DNA of 64,000 bases from Flavobacterium psychrophilum (GTDB taxonomy: Bacteria > Bacteroidota > Bacteroidia > Flavobacteriales > Flavobacteriaceae). Below, piece by piece: positions 8,810 through 19,894 of this stretch. The stretch is from NCBI GenBank assembly GCA_945860385.1, contig CAMAQD010000004.1, positions 62,001 through 126,000 of the forward strand, in the 5' to 3' direction. The translations under genes and the position numbers were made by a program. The notes beneath the pieces were generated by a model that saw nothing but the letters and a program-made list of their open reading frames with translations, did not search any database and had not been told where the DNA came from. Numbering within the stretch: position 1 is the stretch's first letter; each line of letters opens with the position of its first letter.

Positions 8810-10030
8810 TTATACTGTTGCCGTTTCTACAGGCAACGGAATTTGATTCTTGAGTAAATCCTCGAAAGTTTCGCGAGCTCGAATTAAGTGGCCTTGACCG
8901 TTTATCCATAAAACCTCCGCAGGCTTGTATCTAGAATTATAATTGGATGCCATTGAGAAGCAATACGCTCCGGCATTTCTAAAACTCAAAACATCCCCTT
9001 CATTAATTTCTGCGATTCTGCGATTGTTAGCGAAAGTATCGGTTTCACAAATATATCCTACAACGGAGTAGAAACGTTCTTTCCCTTTTGGATTAGAAAT
9101 ATTTTCGATATGATGTTGGGAACCATAAAACATTGGACGAATCAAATGATTGAAACCACTGTCAATTCCAGCAAATACAGTCGAAGTAGTTTGTTTTACA
9201 ACATTCACTTTCGCTAAGAAATATCCAGCTTCGCTTACTAAAAATTTTCCAGGTTCAAATATCAATGTCAAATCTTTTCCATATTCGGCACAAAAAGAAT
9301 TGAATCTTTTGGATAATTTTTTACCCAATTCTTCAATGTCGGTTTCGATATCGTCTTTTTTGTAAGGCACTTTAAATCCGCTTCCAAAGTCAAGAAATTC
9401 AAGGTTATTAAAGTTTTTTGCTGCATCGAATAAGATTTCGGCGGCATATAAAAATACTTCAATATCCAAAATATCAGAACCAGTGTGCATGTGGATTCCT
9501 ACGATGTGCATTTTTGTGTTTTCTACAATTCGCAACAAATGAGGTAACTGATGTACTGAAATTCCAAATTTACTGTCAATATGACCTACAGAAATATTAG
9601 AGTTTCCTCCTGCCATCACGTGCGGATTGATTCGGATGCAAACCGGAACGGTTGGATATTTAGTTCCAAATTGTTCCAAAATCGATAAGTTGTCAATATT
9701 AATTTGAACACCCATTGCTGAAACTTCCTCGATTTCTTCTAGAGAAACTCCGTTTGGAGTGAAAAATATTTGATCTGGAGAATATCCTGCGTGAAGTCCT
9801 AATTGCACTTCTTGGATAGAAACTGCATCTAAACATGACCCCATTTCTCTTAAAATTTCAAGAATGGCTATGTTTGATAGCGCTTTCATTGCATAATTAA
9901 TACGCAATTTTTCTACTTTGGAAAAAGCTTTAGTTAATCTTTTGTATTGTGACTGGATTTTATCCGCATCATAAACATATAATGGACTACCGAATTGTTC
10001 TGTAAGTTGTACTAAATCTTTTGCTTGCAT
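8810..10030 (-). CDS. lysA: Diaminopimelate decarboxylase LysA
   Basis: LysA removes CO2 from meso-diaminopimelate to give lysine in the cytoplasm. The 406-residue fold-III PLP enzyme shows the Schiff-base lysine in RINYAMKALSN (Lys49 from the chosen start), GIHMHTGSDI and the phosphate-binding LDFGSGFKVPY, and the C-terminal VGYICETDTFA and FRNAGAYCFSM active-site blocks. The start is the ATG at 10030: the longer open frame begins at a TTG at 10048 that lies in the -7 promoter box and cannot be translated. Its own promoter and terminator indicate a monocistronic gene. Confidence 0.95.
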   Translation of the reverse strand: MQAKDLVQLTEQFGSPLYVYDADKIQSQYKRLTKAFSKVEKLRINYAMKALSNIAILEILREMGSCLDAVSIQEVQLGLHAGYSPDQIFFTPNGVSLEEIEEVSAMGVQINIDNLSILEQFGTKYPTVPVCIRINPHVMAGGNSNISVGHIDSKFGISVHQLPHLLRIVENTKMHIVGIHMHTGSDILDIEVFLYAAEILFDAAKNFNNLEFLDFGSGFKVPYKKDDIETDIEELGKKLSKRFNSFCAEYGKDLTLIFEPGKFLVSEAGYFLAKVNVVKQTTSTVFAGIDSGFNHLIRPMFYGSQHHIENISNPKGKERFYSVVGYICETDTFANNRRIAEINEGDVLSFRNAGAYCFSMASNYNSRYKPAEVLWINGQGHLIRARETFEDLLKNQIPLPVETATV

Positions 10031-10045
10031 TGTGATACTTTTTTG

Positions 10046-10053
10046 CAAATTTA
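10046..10053 (-). promoter_or_regulatory. -7 box (TAAATTTG) for lysA
   Basis: An exact TAnnTTTG on the minus strand, 15 nt upstream of the ATG at 10030, so the mRNA leader is only about ten bases. It overlaps the spurious upstream TTG start. Confidence 0.6.
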
Positions 10054-10154
10054 TTACTCTTTATCGATACTCACAAGGGAAACATTGAAAACTAACAAAT
10101 TATAACAAAATGTTTCAAAATAAACATTTTGCATTTTAATTGCTATTTTCTAAT

Positions 10155-10190
10155 AAAAAAAAAGACCTTGAATTAAATCAAGGTCTTTGT
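10155..10190 (-). terminator. Terminator of gltBD
   Basis: Stem AAAGACCTTGA (10161-10171) with TCAAGGTCTTT (about 10178-10188) followed on the minus strand by a long T-tract. It lies just after the gltD stop. Confidence 0.85.
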
Positions 10191-10209
10191 GAAGATGCTT
10201 ATTTATTAT

Positions 10210-11670
10210 TTAAACTCCTGGCAAATCACCACCTTCTTTGGTAGGCAAATCACTAGAACCCATTAAATATAAATCTACTTGTCTGGCAGCTTCTCTACCT
10301 TCAGAAATTGCCCAAACGATCAAAGACTGCCCACGACGCATATCGCCAGCTGTAAAGATATTGGGAACGTTGGTTTGGTATTTACCATATTCTGCTTTAT
10401 AGTTGCTTCTGAAATCCAATTCTAAACCCAATTGACTACTTAATGTTTTTTCGGGACCTGTAAATCCAAGTGCAAGCAAAGCTAAATCACAAGGCCAAGT
10501 TTTTTCGGAACCCTCCACTTCAACTAATTCAGGGCGTTGTCCCGGAACTAATTTCCATTCTACATTTACTGTTTTTAGAGCAATTAATTTACCATTGGCA
10601 TCTTTGATGAATTCTTTAGTATTAATCAACCAGTTTCTTTCGCAACCTTCTTTGTGTGAAGTCGAAGTTTTCAACTGTAAAGGCCAATATGGCCAAGGAG
10701 TAGATTCACTTCTTCCTACTGGAGGTTTTGGCATAATCTCGAAGTTAGTCACTGATTTTGCACCGTGACGATTAGAAGTCCCAACACAGTCAGAACCGGT
10801 ATCTCCACCACCTATTACAATAACATCTTTTCCTGTAGCCAATATTTGATTTTCTACTTTTTGGCCAAAAACTACTTTGGTTTGTTGAGTTAAAAAATCC
10901 ATAGCTTGAACTACTCCGTCTGCATCGGCACCAGGAGTTGGCAAACCTCTTCTTTCTGTTGCGCCGCCGCAAAGTACAATAGAATCAAAAGCTTTTAAGT
11001 CATTTATATCGTAGTTTACACCAACGTGTGTATTTACTTTGAATGTTATTCCTTCCGCTTCTAAAACGGCTATTCTTCGTTCGATAATTCCTTTTTCCAT
11101 TTTGAAATTTGGAATTCCATAACGCAATAATCCTCCAACAGCATCGTCTCTTTCGAATACAGTTACTAAATGTCCTGCTCTGTTCAACTGTTGTGCGGCG
11201 GCTAAACCAGCGGGTCCTGAGCCAACAACAGCTACTGTTTTTCCAGTTCTTGTTTTTGGTGGTTGTGGTTTAATCCATCCTTCTTTGAAGGCACGTTCAA
11301 CAATGTTCTTTTCAATATTCTCTATGGATACTGGACTTTCAATAAGTCCCAAAACACAAGCTTTTTCGCAAGGTGCAGGGCACAAACGTCCTGTAAACTC
11401 CGGAAAATTATTTGTAGAATGCAATATCCAAGATGCTTTTTGCCATTCGCCTTGGTGTACCATATGATTGAAATCGGGAATCAAATTGCCTAGAGGACAG
11501 CCGCTATGACAAAATGGTATGCCGCAATCCATACAACGAGATCCTTGTTTTGTAATCTCAGATTCACTCATTGGAACGGTAAATTCGTTATAATTTACTA
11601 CACGTTCTTCAACTGCTATATATGATTCATCTATTCTTTCGAATTCTTTAAAACCGGTAACTTTTCCCAT
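10210..11670 (-). CDS. gltD: Glutamate synthase (NADPH) small subunit GltD
   Basis: The beta subunit of NADPH glutamate synthase passes electrons from NADPH through FAD and iron-sulfur clusters to the large subunit in the cytoplasm. The 486-residue sequence has the N-terminal Cys clusters CMDCGIPFCHSGCPLG and LCPAPCEKACVLG that hold two [4Fe-4S] centres, the FAD-binding GSGPAGLAAAQ (about 150), the NADPH-binding VIGGGDTGSDC (about 290) and a C-terminal FTAGDMRRGQSL FAD-closing motif. It begins 4 nt after the gltB stop, a tight operon with expected stoichiometric translation. Confidence 0.97.
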   Translation of the reverse strand: MGKVTGFKEFERIDESYIAVEERVVNYNEFTVPMSESEITKQGSRCMDCGIPFCHSGCPLGNLIPDFNHMVHQGEWQKASWILHSTNNFPEFTGRLCPAPCEKACVLGLIESPVSIENIEKNIVERAFKEGWIKPQPPKTRTGKTVAVVGSGPAGLAAAQQLNRAGHLVTVFERDDAVGGLLRYGIPNFKMEKGIIERRIAVLEAEGITFKVNTHVGVNYDINDLKAFDSIVLCGGATERRGLPTPGADADGVVQAMDFLTQQTKVVFGQKVENQILATGKDVIVIGGGDTGSDCVGTSNRHGAKSVTNFEIMPKPPVGRSESTPWPYWPLQLKTSTSHKEGCERNWLINTKEFIKDANGKLIALKTVNVEWKLVPGQRPELVEVEGSEKTWPCDLALLALGFTGPEKTLSSQLGLELDFRSNYKAEYGKYQTNVPNIFTAGDMRRGQSLIVWAISEGREAARQVDLYLMGSSDLPTKEGGDLPGV

Positions 11671-11674
11671 TATA

Positions 11675-14600
11675 TTATGCTGTTAATTCTTCAAAAATTT
11701 GTTCTTCTGTTTCCAGACGTTTCAACGCTTTTTTATACTCTGTAGGCATTACTTTAACAAATTTGCTTAGGCTTGTAGACCAATCTGCTAATAATTCAGC
11801 ACCTCTTGTACTATTTGTGTAGGCAACGTGTTTTGCAATCATTGCTTTTAATTCCTCCGCTTCTTCGGCTTCGATGGTTTCAAAAGCTATTGATTCAGTG
11901 TTACACAATCCGTTTTTGAATTTGTTTTCTGGATCGTAAATGTAAGCGATACCTCCACTCATTCCAGCTGCAAAGTTTCTTCCGGTTTTACCCAAAACCA
12001 CTACTTTTCCACCGGTCATATATTCGCAACCGTGATCCCCAACTCCTTCTACAACTGCTATTGCACCAGAGTTACGAACGGCAAAACGTTCTCCTGCAAT
12101 ACCATTAATGTAGGCTTGTCCTTCGATAGCTCCGAATAAGCAAACGTTACCTACAATAACATTATTTTCAGCAACAAAAGTAGCTTTTGCCGGTTTCTTG
12201 ATGATTAATTTAGCTCCAGAAAGTCCTTTTCCTAAGTAGTCATTGGTATTTCCTTCGACAGTAAATGTTAATCCGTGAGCACTAAAAGCGCCTAAACTTT
12301 GGCCAGCAGAACCAGTAAAGTTGATGTTTAAAGTGTCTTCTGGTAAACCACGATATCCGTATATTTTCGAAATCTCATTACTTACTATAGCTCCAACCGA
12401 ACGATTGGTATTGTTTATTGGGTAACTCAAAGTCATTTTTTCTTTTCGATACATAGCACGATGCGCATCTTTCAAGATTTGGAAATCCAATACATTCTCT
12501 AAATTATGATCTTGTTTTTCGGTATTTCTAACGATTCTTTCGCTATAACCATCAGGAGTGTGAAGGATTGCTGATAAATCTAAACCTTTCGCTTTGTAAT
12601 GAGTTATCGCTTTATTGGTATTAATTTTATGCGTTTGTCCCACCATTTCGGCTAAAGTTCTAAAACCTAACTGAGCCATAATACCTCTTAATTCTTCTGC
12701 AACATAGTAGAAGAAGTTAATCACATGTTCTGGTGTTCCTTTGAAGTTTTTACGCAATTCTTTGTCTTGGGTTGCAATACCAACCGGACAAGTATTTAAG
12801 TGGCATTTACGCATCATAATACAGCCCGAAGCTACAAGTGGAGCAGTGGCAAAACCAAATTCTTCAGCTCCTAATAAAGCAGCAATAGCTACATCACGAC
12901 CTGTTTTTAATTGGCCGTCACATTCTACAACAATTCTACTTCTTAGGTTGTTTAAAACTAATGTTTGTTGCGCTTCAGCTAATCCAAGTTCCCACGGTAA
13001 TCCAGCGTGTTTTAATGATGTTAATGGAGATGCTCCGGTTCCACCATCATAACCTGCAATTAATACCACATCTGCTTTTGCTTTGGCAACACCAGCAGCA
13101 ATAGTTCCAACACCTACTTCCGAAACTAATTTCACGTTTATACGAGCTTCTCTGTTGGCATTTTTCAAGTCAAAAATTAATTGTGCTAAATCTTCGATTG
13201 AGTAGATATCGTGGTGTGGCGGTGGCGAAATCAATCCAACATAAGGAGTTGAATTACGTGCTTCAGCAATCCAAGGCAATACTTTTTCTCCTGGTAACTG
13301 TCCACCTTCTCCAGGTTTTGCACCTTGAGCCATTTTAATCTGAATTTCTTTTGCACTAGATAAATAGTGTGAAGTTACTCCAAAACGTCCTGAAGCTACT
13401 TGTTTGATAGCCGAGTTGCGACTGTCACCATTCATATCGGGTTGAAAACGTTTTCTGTTTTCTCCACCTTCACCAGAATTAGATTTTCCTCCAATACGGT
13501 TCATGGCGATGGCTAAGTTTTCGTGTGCTTCTCTAGAAATAGATCCGTAAGACATTGCACCCGTTTTGAATCGTTTAACAATATCCGTCCAAGGTTCTAC
13601 TTCATCTATTGAAATCGGATCCAGATTGTCAAATTCGAATAAACCACGAATGGTCATTAAATGAAGGGCTTGATCGTTTACTGCTTTTGCATACTCATCA
13701 TAGCTGGATTGATCACTCAACCTTACGGCTTGTTGCAATTTGGCGATAGTAGTAGGATTGAACATGTGTCGCTCACCGTTACGTCTCCATCTGTATTCTC
13801 CTCCAATATTTAATCCCAATCGGTTGGGGATTAAATGCTCTGGGTAAGCATATTTGTATCTTTCGCTAATTTCTTTTTCAATTTCATACAATCCAATACC
13901 TTGAATTCTAGAGGTGGTGTATGGGAAGTATTTTTCAACGAATTTAGAATTGAAACCAACAATTTCGAAAATTTGAGAACCTCTGTACGAATGTAAAGTA
14001 GAAATTCCAATTTTGTTCATAATTTTTACAATTCCATTTCCAATAGCTTTATTGAAATTGTGAACGGCTTTTGTTTCATCAATACCGGTAATGAATCCTT
14101 CGCGAACTTGAACACGGATAATTTCGTTTACCATATATGGATTGATAGCACTGGCACCATATCCAAATAAAGTTGCAAAATGATGCGGTTCACGTGGTTC
14201 GGCAGATTCAATAATAATATCAAAATAAGAACGCTTGCGCAAACGGTTCATTTGATGATTGACATAAGAACAAGCCAATAAAGAAGGAATAGGAGCTAAA
14301 TCCTTATTCACCCCTCTATCCGATAAAATGATAATATTGGTACCTCTTTCTACAGCTTTGGTAACTTGAATGATTAAAGCGTCTAAGGCATCTTCTAAAC
14401 CATTTAGTCCTTTTGCTTTTGGATATAAAATTTCAAAAGTTTCCGCGTGGAAATGATCGATAGAAATCGCTCTAATTTTTTCTAAATCCTTATTAGAAAT
14501 TACCGGATTTTGAATTCTTAATTTTCGGCATTGTTTGCTGGAAATATCAAAAATATTACGGTCCTGACCTAATGCTAAACTGATATCAGTTACAATTTCT

Positions 14601-16189
14601 TCACGAATTCCATCCAAAGGCGGATTGGTAACCTGCGCGAATAATTGTTTAAAATAATTAGCAATTAATTGTGGTCTGTCTGATAAAACGGCTAGGGGAG
14701 TATCAGTACCCATAGAACCCAGCGTTTCTTTTCCAGATTGCGCCATTGGGGTAATTACGTCCTGAATGTCTTCTAAAGTGTAATTAAACAGACGTTCTCT
14801 AGTCGCTAAATCAGTAGTTTCAATAGAGCAAACTTCTGAAGAACTTGGTACATCTTTTAGATTTAATCGGTATTGATTTAACCATTCTTGATAAGGTCTT
14901 TCAGAAACGATTTTGCTTTTTATTTCTTCATCATTAATGATGCGTCCTTCGTTCATATCCACCAAGAACATTTTTCCTGGTTCTAATCTTCCGTGGCTTT
15001 CAACATCTTCCGGTGCAACATCTACAACACCAATTTCGGATGCCATAATCAATTTGCCACTTTTTGTAACCGTGTATCTTGAAGGTCTTAAACCATTACG
15101 GTCTAATAATGCTCCAACATAATCACCATCGGAGAACGGAACCGAAGCTGGACCATCCCAAGGTTCCATAATACAAGCATTGTATTCGTAGAATGCTTTA
15201 CGTTCTGGCGACATGGTTTGGTGTTTTTCCCAAGCTTCTGGAATCATCATCATCATTACTTCTGGCAATGATCTTCCTGTGTGCATCAACAATTCAACCA
15301 CCATATCCATAGAAGCTGAATCTGATTTTCCTGGAATAATTATTGGGAATAATTTCTCAATTTGTGGACCAAAAACATCGCTTTTCATGATTTCTTCACG
15401 AACACGCATTCTACTTACGTTACCACGCAAAGTATTAATTTCTCCATTTTGACAAATGTATCTAAACGGTTGTGCCAGTTCCCAAGAAGGCATGGTATTA
15501 GTAGAAAAACGTTGGTGAACTAACGCCAAACGAGTCACTAAATCGGTTTGTTGTAAATCGGTATAATATGGACCAATATCTTCGGGCATAATAATACCCT
15601 TATATATTAAGGTTGTGGTAGAAAAACTAGTAATATAAAAATAAGAACTTTCAGAGATCTTAGAATTTATAATGGTATGTTCGGTAATTTTTCGTGCTGC
15701 GTATAATTTTGCTTTGAATGTAGCGTCATCAATTTCTTCACTTTTACCAACGAATATTTGATCAATTTTTGGCTCAGAAGCTAAAGCTATAGGACCCAAA
15801 TGAGTCGAATCAACAGGAACTTCTCTCCATCCTAAAATGGTTAAACCTTGATTTTTAATTTCTTTTTCAAATATTTTTTTACAAAAAACGTATTGATTTT
15901 CGATTTTTGGTAAAAAGATCATACCTACCGCATATTCACGTGCATTTGGAAGTTTAAAATCACAAACTCTATTGAAGTATTCGTGGGGTATATCAATCAA
16001 TAAACCCGCACCATCACCAGTCTTCCCGTCTGAACTTACACCTCCGCGATGTTCTAGTTTTACAAGGATTTCTAATGCGTCGTGGATGATTTGATTTGTT
16101 TTTTCGCCTTTAAGGTTGCAGATAAAACCAGCCCCACAATTTTCATGCTCGAATTCTGGCGAATAAAGGCCTTGTTCTTTAATTTTCAT
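11675..16189 (-). CDS. gltB: Glutamate synthase (NADPH) large subunit GltB
   Basis: The alpha subunit takes the amide of glutamine and transfers it to 2-oxoglutarate, giving two glutamates; with glutamine synthetase it assimilates ammonia. The 1504-residue protein has a short propeptide ending before Cys18 (EHENCGAGF), which becomes the N-terminal nucleophile of the Ntn amidotransferase domain (to about 430). A central domain follows, then the FMN-binding synthase domain (about 840-1220), the [3Fe-4S] motif [15 protein letters not shown], and the C-terminal beta-helix with repeated G-x-x-G-x-x-x-G turns. All key residues visible are intact. First gene of gltBD. Confidence 0.97.
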   Translation of the reverse strand: MKIKEQGLYSPEFEHENCGAGFICNLKGEKTNQIIHDALEILVKLEHRGGVSSDGKTGDGAGLLIDIPHEYFNRVCDFKLPNAREYAVGMIFLPKIENQYVFCKKIFEKEIKNQGLTILGWREVPVDSTHLGPIALASEPKIDQIFVGKSEEIDDATFKAKLYAARKITEHTIINSKISESSYFYITSFSTTTLIYKGIIMPEDIGPYYTDLQQTDLVTRLALVHQRFSTNTMPSWELAQPFRYICQNGEINTLRGNVSRMRVREEIMKSDVFGPQIEKLFPIIIPGKSDSASMDMVVELLMHTGRSLPEVMMMMIPEAWEKHQTMSPERKAFYEYNACIMEPWDGPASVPFSDGDYVGALLDRNGLRPSRYTVTKSGKLIMASEIGVVDVAPEDVESHGRLEPGKMFLVDMNEGRIINDEEIKSKIVSERPYQEWLNQYRLNLKDVPSSSEVCSIETTDLATRERLFNYTLEDIQDVITPMAQSGKETLGSMGTDTPLAVLSDRPQLIANYFKQLFAQVTNPPLDGIREEIVTDISLALGQDRNIFDISSKQCRKLRIQNPVISNKDLEKIRAISIDHFHAETFEILYPKAKGLNGLEDALDALIIQVTKAVERGTNIIILSDRGVNKDLAPIPSLLACSYVNHQMNRLRKRSYFDIIIESAEPREPHHFATLFGYGASAINPYMVNEIIRVQVREGFITGIDETKAVHNFNKAIGNGIVKIMNKIGISTLHSYRGSQIFEIVGFNSKFVEKYFPYTTSRIQGIGLYEIEKEISERYKYAYPEHLIPNRLGLNIGGEYRWRRNGERHMFNPTTIAKLQQAVRLSDQSSYDEYAKAVNDQALHLMTIRGLFEFDNLDPISIDEVEPWTDIVKRFKTGAMSYGSISREAHENLAIAMNRIGGKSNSGEGGENRKRFQPDMNGDSRNSAIKQVASGRFGVTSHYLSSAKEIQIKMAQGAKPGEGGQLPGEKVLPWIAEARNSTPYVGLISPPPHHDIYSIEDLAQLIFDLKNANREARINVKLVSEVGVGTIAAGVAKAKADVVLIAGYDGGTGASPLTSLKHAGLPWELGLAEAQQTLVLNNLRSRIVVECDGQLKTGRDVAIAALLGAEEFGFATAPLVASGCIMMRKCHLNTCPVGIATQDKELRKNFKGTPEHVINFFYYVAEELRGIMAQLGFRTLAEMVGQTHKINTNKAITHYKAKGLDLSAILHTPDGYSERIVRNTEKQDHNLENVLDFQILKDAHRAMYRKEKMTLSYPINNTNRSVGAIVSNEISKIYGYRGLPEDTLNINFTGSAGQSLGAFSAHGLTFTVEGNTNDYLGKGLSGAKLIIKKPAKATFVAENNVIVGNVCLFGAIEGQAYINGIAGERFAVRNSGAIAVVEGVGDHGCEYMTGGKVVVLGKTGRNFAAGMSGGIAYIYDPENKFKNGLCNTESIAFETIEAEEAEELKAMIAKHVAYTNSTRGAELLADWSTSLSKFVKVMPTEYKKALKRLETEEQIFEELTA

Positions 16190-16206
16190 GCTAATTATTT
16201 TTTATA

Positions 16207-16214
16207 CAAAAATA
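16207..16214 (-). promoter_or_regulatory. -7 box (TATTTTTG) for gltBD
   Basis: TAnnTTTG on the minus strand 18 nt upstream of the gltB ATG. No convincing -33 TTG was seen, which may mean activator dependence. Confidence 0.45.
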
Positions 16215-16567
16215 TAGATTTCAGTAATCATATTAATTTTTAAATATGTGTTTAACTTATTTTTGCTATAATGTTAAAATAATATCCAATAAATAGCAAT
16301 TAAGCATTCATAATCACGCAAATTAACAAAATGATAATTCTATTTTAATATATAGGCCTAATTTGAAGAAAGATTCTTATCATTTTAATGGTTTAGTTGA
16401 AAAATTTCAAACGATGTAGTAGTTTTAAAATTCCATATTTTTGATAAAAACGTCTACTACTATTCAAATTTTAGTCTGAGAAATAGAATTAATGAAGCTT
16501 TTTTAGTAACAAATTTAAAATATGATTTTTATATAAAAAAGATTTTAGATTTAAGATGAATTTTTGC
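16215..16567. other. Divergent regulatory region between gltB and sucC, no gene
   Basis: An AT-rich stretch with no supported gene. It contains an imperfect inverted repeat, GTAGTAGTTTT at 16415-16425 opposite AAAACGTCTACTAC at 16447-16460 (a 3-nt bulge), which could be a regulator site or a weak hairpin. Confidence 0.4.
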
Positions 16568-16575
16568 TATGTTTG
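16568..16575 (+). promoter_or_regulatory. -7 box (TATGTTTG) for sucC
   Basis: An exact TAnnTTTG. It contains the upstream in-frame ATG at 16569, so that ATG lies in promoter DNA and the start at 16605 is the real one. Confidence 0.6.
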
Positions 16576-16604
16576 TACCACTTTTAAAAGCAAAATACTC
16601 AATA

Positions 16605-17798
16605 ATGGACATACACGAATACCAAGGAAAACAAATTTTAGCCAGTTATGGCGTAAAAGTGCAACGTGGATATGTAGCAAATAACCCAAAAGAAGCGGTT
16701 GCTGTTGCAAAACAATTGACTGCCGAAACCGGTACAGGTTGGCATGTAGTAAAAGCGCAAGTTCACGCAGGTGGTCGTGGAAAAGGAGGTGGAGTTAAGC
16801 TTGCCAAAAACTTGCAACAAGTAGAGGAACTAGCAGAACAAATCATCGGAATGCAATTAATTACTCCGCAAACTTCTGTTGAAGGTAAAAAAGTGCACAA
16901 AGTTTTGATCGCCGAGGATGTTTATTATCCAGGTGAAAGCGAAACTTCTGAGTTTTATATGTCGGTATTATTGAATAGAGGTAAAGGACGCAATATGATC
17001 ATGTATTCTACTGAAGGTGGGATGGATATTGAACACGTGGCAGAACACACTCCTCATTTAATTTTTACCGAAGAAATTGATCCAACAGTTGGATTACAAG
17101 GTTTTCAAGCCAGAAGAATTGCCTTTAATTTAGGTCTTTCTGGAAATGCTTTTAAAGAAATGGTGCAGTTTGTAGATGCTTTGTATAAAGCTTACGTCGG
17201 TTCTGATGCCACAATGTTTGAAATTAATCCGGTTTTGAAAACTTCGGATAACAAAATTATTGCCGTTGATGCTAAGGTAAATTTAGATGATAATGCTTTG
17301 TTTCGTCATCCAAAATTAGCCGAAATGCGTGATGTTCGGGAAGAAAATCCAATCGAGGTAGAAGCAAAAGAAGCAGGTTTAAACTATGTGGATTTGGACG
17401 GAACCGTAGGGTGTATGGTAAATGGAGCCGGACTTGCTATGGCAACGATGGATTTAATAAAATATGCAGGATTCGAACCAGCAAACTTCTTAGACGTTGG
17501 TGGAACTGCCGATGCAAAACGTGTGGAATTGGCGTTCCGTATCATCTTGAAAGATCCAAATGTAAAAGCTATTTTGATTAACATTTTTGGAGGAATTGTT
17601 CGTTGTGACCGCGTTGCTCAAGGTGTTGTTGACGCCTACAAAAATATGGGAGACGCTATTAAAGTGCCAATCATCGTTCGTTTACAAGGTACAAATGCTG
17701 AAATCGCTAAAGAATTAATTGATAATTCTGGAATGCCAATTTTATCGGCTGTGGAATTTCAAGAAGCTGCTGATCAAGTTAAAAAAGCGCTTTCTTAA
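16605..17798 (+). CDS. sucC: Succinate-CoA ligase (ADP-forming) beta subunit SucC
   Basis: SucC with SucD interconverts succinyl-CoA and succinate with substrate-level phosphorylation in the TCA cycle. From the ATG at 16605 the protein has 397 residues and the family N terminus [10 protein letters not shown]. The ATP-grasp domain ([24 protein letters not shown]) and the C-terminal CoA-ligase flavodoxin-like domain ([20 protein letters not shown]) are complete. An in-frame ATG 12 codons upstream falls in the -7 box. sucD is not adjacent, as is common in Flavobacteriia. A terminator follows immediately. Confidence 0.97.
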   Translation: MDIHEYQGKQILASYGVKVQRGYVANNPKEAVAVAKQLTAETGTGWHVVKAQVHAGGRGKGGGVKLAKNLQQVEELAEQIIGMQLITPQTSVEGKKVHKVLIAEDVYYPGESETSEFYMSVLLNRGKGRNMIMYSTEGGMDIEHVAEHTPHLIFTEEIDPTVGLQGFQARRIAFNLGLSGNAFKEMVQFVDALYKAYVGSDATMFEINPVLKTSDNKIIAVDAKVNLDDNALFRHPKLAEMRDVREENPIEVEAKEAGLNYVDLDGTVGCMVNGAGLAMATMDLIKYAGFEPANFLDVGGTADAKRVELAFRIILKDPNVKAILINIFGGIVRCDRVAQGVVDAYKNMGDAIKVPIIVRLQGTNAEIAKELIDNSGMPILSAVEFQEAADQVKKALS

Positions 17799-17820
17799 TT
17801 TTAGAAATTATATAATATTG

Positions 17821-17850
17821 AAAATCCTGAGTGAAAGCTCAGGATTTTTT
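17821..17850. terminator. Bidirectional terminator overlapping the SDR-like gene's stop
   Basis: Stem AAATCCTGAG (17822-17831) with CTCAGGATTT (17839-17848), then T6. It ends sucC, and its right arm contains the TGA stop of the converging minus-strand gene. Confidence 0.85.
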
Positions 17851-18504
17851 ATTTGCTATTACTTGTATTTCATTGGATTCAATAATATGAAAACCTTTGT
17901 AGTTTTTTTGAGCAACACTAAACATAGCTTTTGCTACAGCTTCACTTTGAATTGGTTTGTATTTTTTTAAGTTTCCAATCAGTAAAAAGGAAAAAAGTTT
18001 CATAAAAAATGAACCGATTTTCTCGCCCAAACGAAATTCTTTTCTGTTTCCTAAAAGTAGCGAAGGTTGCAATACTGTAACACTTTCGAAATTACATTCT
18101 CTAAGAAAATCTTGAATTTCTCCTTTAGTCTTCAAATAGAAGTTGCCAGAGTTTGCATCAGCGCCAAGAGAGGAAATTATCAGGAATTGTTTCACATTAT
18201 TTTGCAAAGCTATGGTTGCAAATTCTTTGGGGTACTCAAAATCTACTTTTCTGAACGCGTCTTTACTTCCAGCATTTTTTATGGTTGTGCCAATGGTACA
18301 AAAGAGATCATCACCAACTACTAATTCTTTGTAAGTTTCTGGCTGGTCAAAATTAATGATATATTGCGTTAATTTTGGATGCTTTAATCCAGTGTCTCTT
18401 TTTACGAAAGTAATCACTTTTATATAATCATTACTGTCTAAAAGCTGATGCAACAAATGCGAACCTATCAAACCCGTGCTGCCAATAATCAGAGCCGTTT
18501 TCAC
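17839..18504 (-). CDS. NAD(P)-binding atypical SDR (TIP30/HIM1-like) oxidoreductase
   Basis: A 221-residue Rossmann-fold protein with the nucleotide-binding GSTGLIGSHLLHQL (residues 8-21), CTIGTTIKNAGSK and IISSLGADANSGNFYLKTKG, where the Tyr-x-x-x-Lys of the SDR active site is seen as YLKTK. It resembles the HTATIP2/TIP30-like atypical SDR group; substrate unknown. The start is a GTG at 18504, just 2 nt after the stop of the DUF1456 gene, so the pair is probably translationally coupled. No in-frame ATG upstream is available before that stop. Confidence 0.85.
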   Translation of the reverse strand: MKTALIIGSTGLIGSHLLHQLLDSNDYIKVITFVKRDTGLKHPKLTQYIINFDQPETYKELVVGDDLFCTIGTTIKNAGSKDAFRKVDFEYPKEFATIALQNNVKQFLIISSLGADANSGNFYLKTKGEIQDFLRECNFESVTVLQPSLLLGNRKEFRLGEKIGSFFMKLFSFLLIGNLKKYKPIQSEAVAKAMFSVAQKNYKGFHIIESNEIQVIANKKS

Positions 18505-18506
18505 AG

Positions 18507-18965
18507 TTAAGATTTTTTATTTTTGCCAAAATTGAATTTCACTTTCTCTACCACTTGCACTTTTGGAGCCGGTTTTTTGAAAGGTTTCTTTTTGGCTGCA
18601 GGCTTTGTTTTAGAAGGACTTTGGTCGCCTCTTGCTCTTTCTTCGTCTTTTGGTTTTGCCTTAAATTCGGGTCTTTCGGAAGCTCCTTCTTTTGCGGGAA
18701 TTTCAGCTTTATGTTTCGCCAAAACGGCTGTTGGATTCTTTGGATTTTCTTTAGTTCCTCTCAAATGAATCACCAATCCGTTTAGGAAATTACGCAATAC
18801 CTGATCGCCACATTCTACATAGTTCGGGTGATCTTCGGCGCGGAAAAATGCACCTAATTCTGATTTTGAAATTCTAAAATCGACTAATTCTAGTATTTCA
18901 ACTATTTGGTCATCGCGCAGCATCAGTGCTACACGTAGTTTTTTGAGGATATCGTTATTTGTCAT
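18507..18965 (-). CDS. DUF1456 (YehS-like) protein with basic C-terminal tail
   Basis: A 152-residue protein. The N-terminal two-thirds hold tandem DUF1456 repeats (NDILKKLRVALMLRDDQIVEI and, in the second repeat, CGDQVLRNFLNGLVIHLRG). The last ~50 residues are Lys/Pro/Ala-rich (KPAAKKKPFKKPAPK), a likely disordered nucleic-acid- or ribosome-contacting tail. The function of the family is unknown. It precedes the SDR-like gene with a 2-nt gap and starts at the ATG at 18965. Confidence 0.85.
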   Translation of the reverse strand: MTNNDILKKLRVALMLRDDQIVEILELVDFRISKSELGAFFRAEDHPNYVECGDQVLRNFLNGLVIHLRGTKENPKNPTAVLAKHKAEIPAKEGASERPEFKAKPKDEERARGDQSPSKTKPAAKKKPFKKPAPKVQVVEKVKFNFGKNKKS

Positions 18966-18991
18966 AAGTCAATTTGTTGTTTAGCGTTATT

Positions 18992-19029
18992 GTTTGTGGT
19001 TATGGAATTATTTCCAACAAACCATAAAC
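18992..19029 (-). terminator. Possible terminator after the esterase gene
   Basis: GTTTGTGGTT (18992-19001) opposite AACCATAAAC (19020-19029), one mismatch, directly after the esterase stop. There is no strong T-tract, so this is weak. Confidence 0.35.
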
Positions 19030-19031
19030 CA

Positions 19032-19835
19032 TTAAAAAAGCCAAAGATAAGCATTTGCAAATCCATCTCGCCATAATTTTTCGTTATGCTGACCGCCTTT
19101 GATAATCTTCTTTTTGGTCAATTTCATACACTCACATCGCTTTTCTGAAATTAAGTCATCGATTTTGTTGAGGTCTGTGATCATATCGGCATCGCCTTCG
19201 TTATCACCACAAAGAAAATAAATTTTGGTTTTAAGTGTTGGGATTGTATTCGTCAATTCGATAATTTCCTTTCGGTTGAACCAAAAAGAGGGCGAAAAAA
19301 TTCCTGCTTTCCCAAAAACTTCTGGATATTTTAAAATCGCATAATAGGAAACCAATCCGCCGAGCGAACTACCCATAGTGGCAGTGTTTCTTGCATTAGT
19401 TTTGGTTCTGTATTTAGCGTCGATAGTTGGTTTTAAAGTTTCCACGATAAATTTCAGATAATTATTAGCATTTCCACCTCCGTATTTTGCATTTTTGTAG
19501 GGAGTTAATTCCTCCATTCTTTTTTCGTTTCCGTGTTCAATTCCCACGACAATTACCTGTGCGTTGAGGCTGTCGAGTTTTTCGTCTACATTCCATTCGC
19601 CAACAAAAGAAGTTTTGGCATCAAAAAGATTTTGTGCATCGTGCATATATATCACCGGATATTTCTTTTGGGTCGAATTGTAATTCTTGGGCAAATAAAT
19701 CCAAATTTTTTTGGTGGTATTCAATTGTGGTGCTTCGATAGTAAAAGTGGAAACTTGTTTTGAAGCTGTGTTTTGCTGGGAAAAAGTTTTACCAATAGCA
19801 ATAAAAAGAAGAATAAGTAATGTAAATCGTTGCAT
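19032..19835 (-). CDS. Secreted alpha/beta-hydrolase (esterase D / Fes family)
   Basis: A 267-residue protein with a signal peptide (about 1-20, GKTFSQ) and a putative esterase domain. Seen are YLPKNYNSTQKKYPVIYMHD, the FVGEWNVDEKLDSL region, the nucleophile elbow GSSLGGLVS (Ser of GSSLG) and a C-terminal KGGQHNEKLWRDG that supplies the catalytic His. The family includes feruloyl and acetyl-xylan esterases and siderophore esterases, mostly periplasmic; the substrate cannot be told here. Starts at the ATG at 19835, two bases from an ATG on the opposite strand. Confidence 0.88.
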   Translation of the reverse strand: MQRFTLLILLFIAIGKTFSQQNTASKQVSTFTIEAPQLNTTKKIWIYLPKNYNSTQKKYPVIYMHDAQNLFDAKTSFVGEWNVDEKLDSLNAQVIVVGIEHGNEKRMEELTPYKNAKYGGGNANNYLKFIVETLKPTIDAKYRTKTNARNTATMGSSLGGLVSYYAILKYPEVFGKAGIFSPSFWFNRKEIIELTNTIPTLKTKIYFLCGDNEGDADMITDLNKIDDLISEKRCECMKLTKKKIIKGGQHNEKLWRDGFANAYLWLF

Positions 19836-19894
19836 CTATGCTTGATTTTGTGTTGTGGATAAAAAACAATATTTTAGCTAAAAATAAGAATTTG

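Noticed and set aside
12741..13052. 103-codon frame opposite gltB
   Set aside because: Shadow of the gltB coding sequence.
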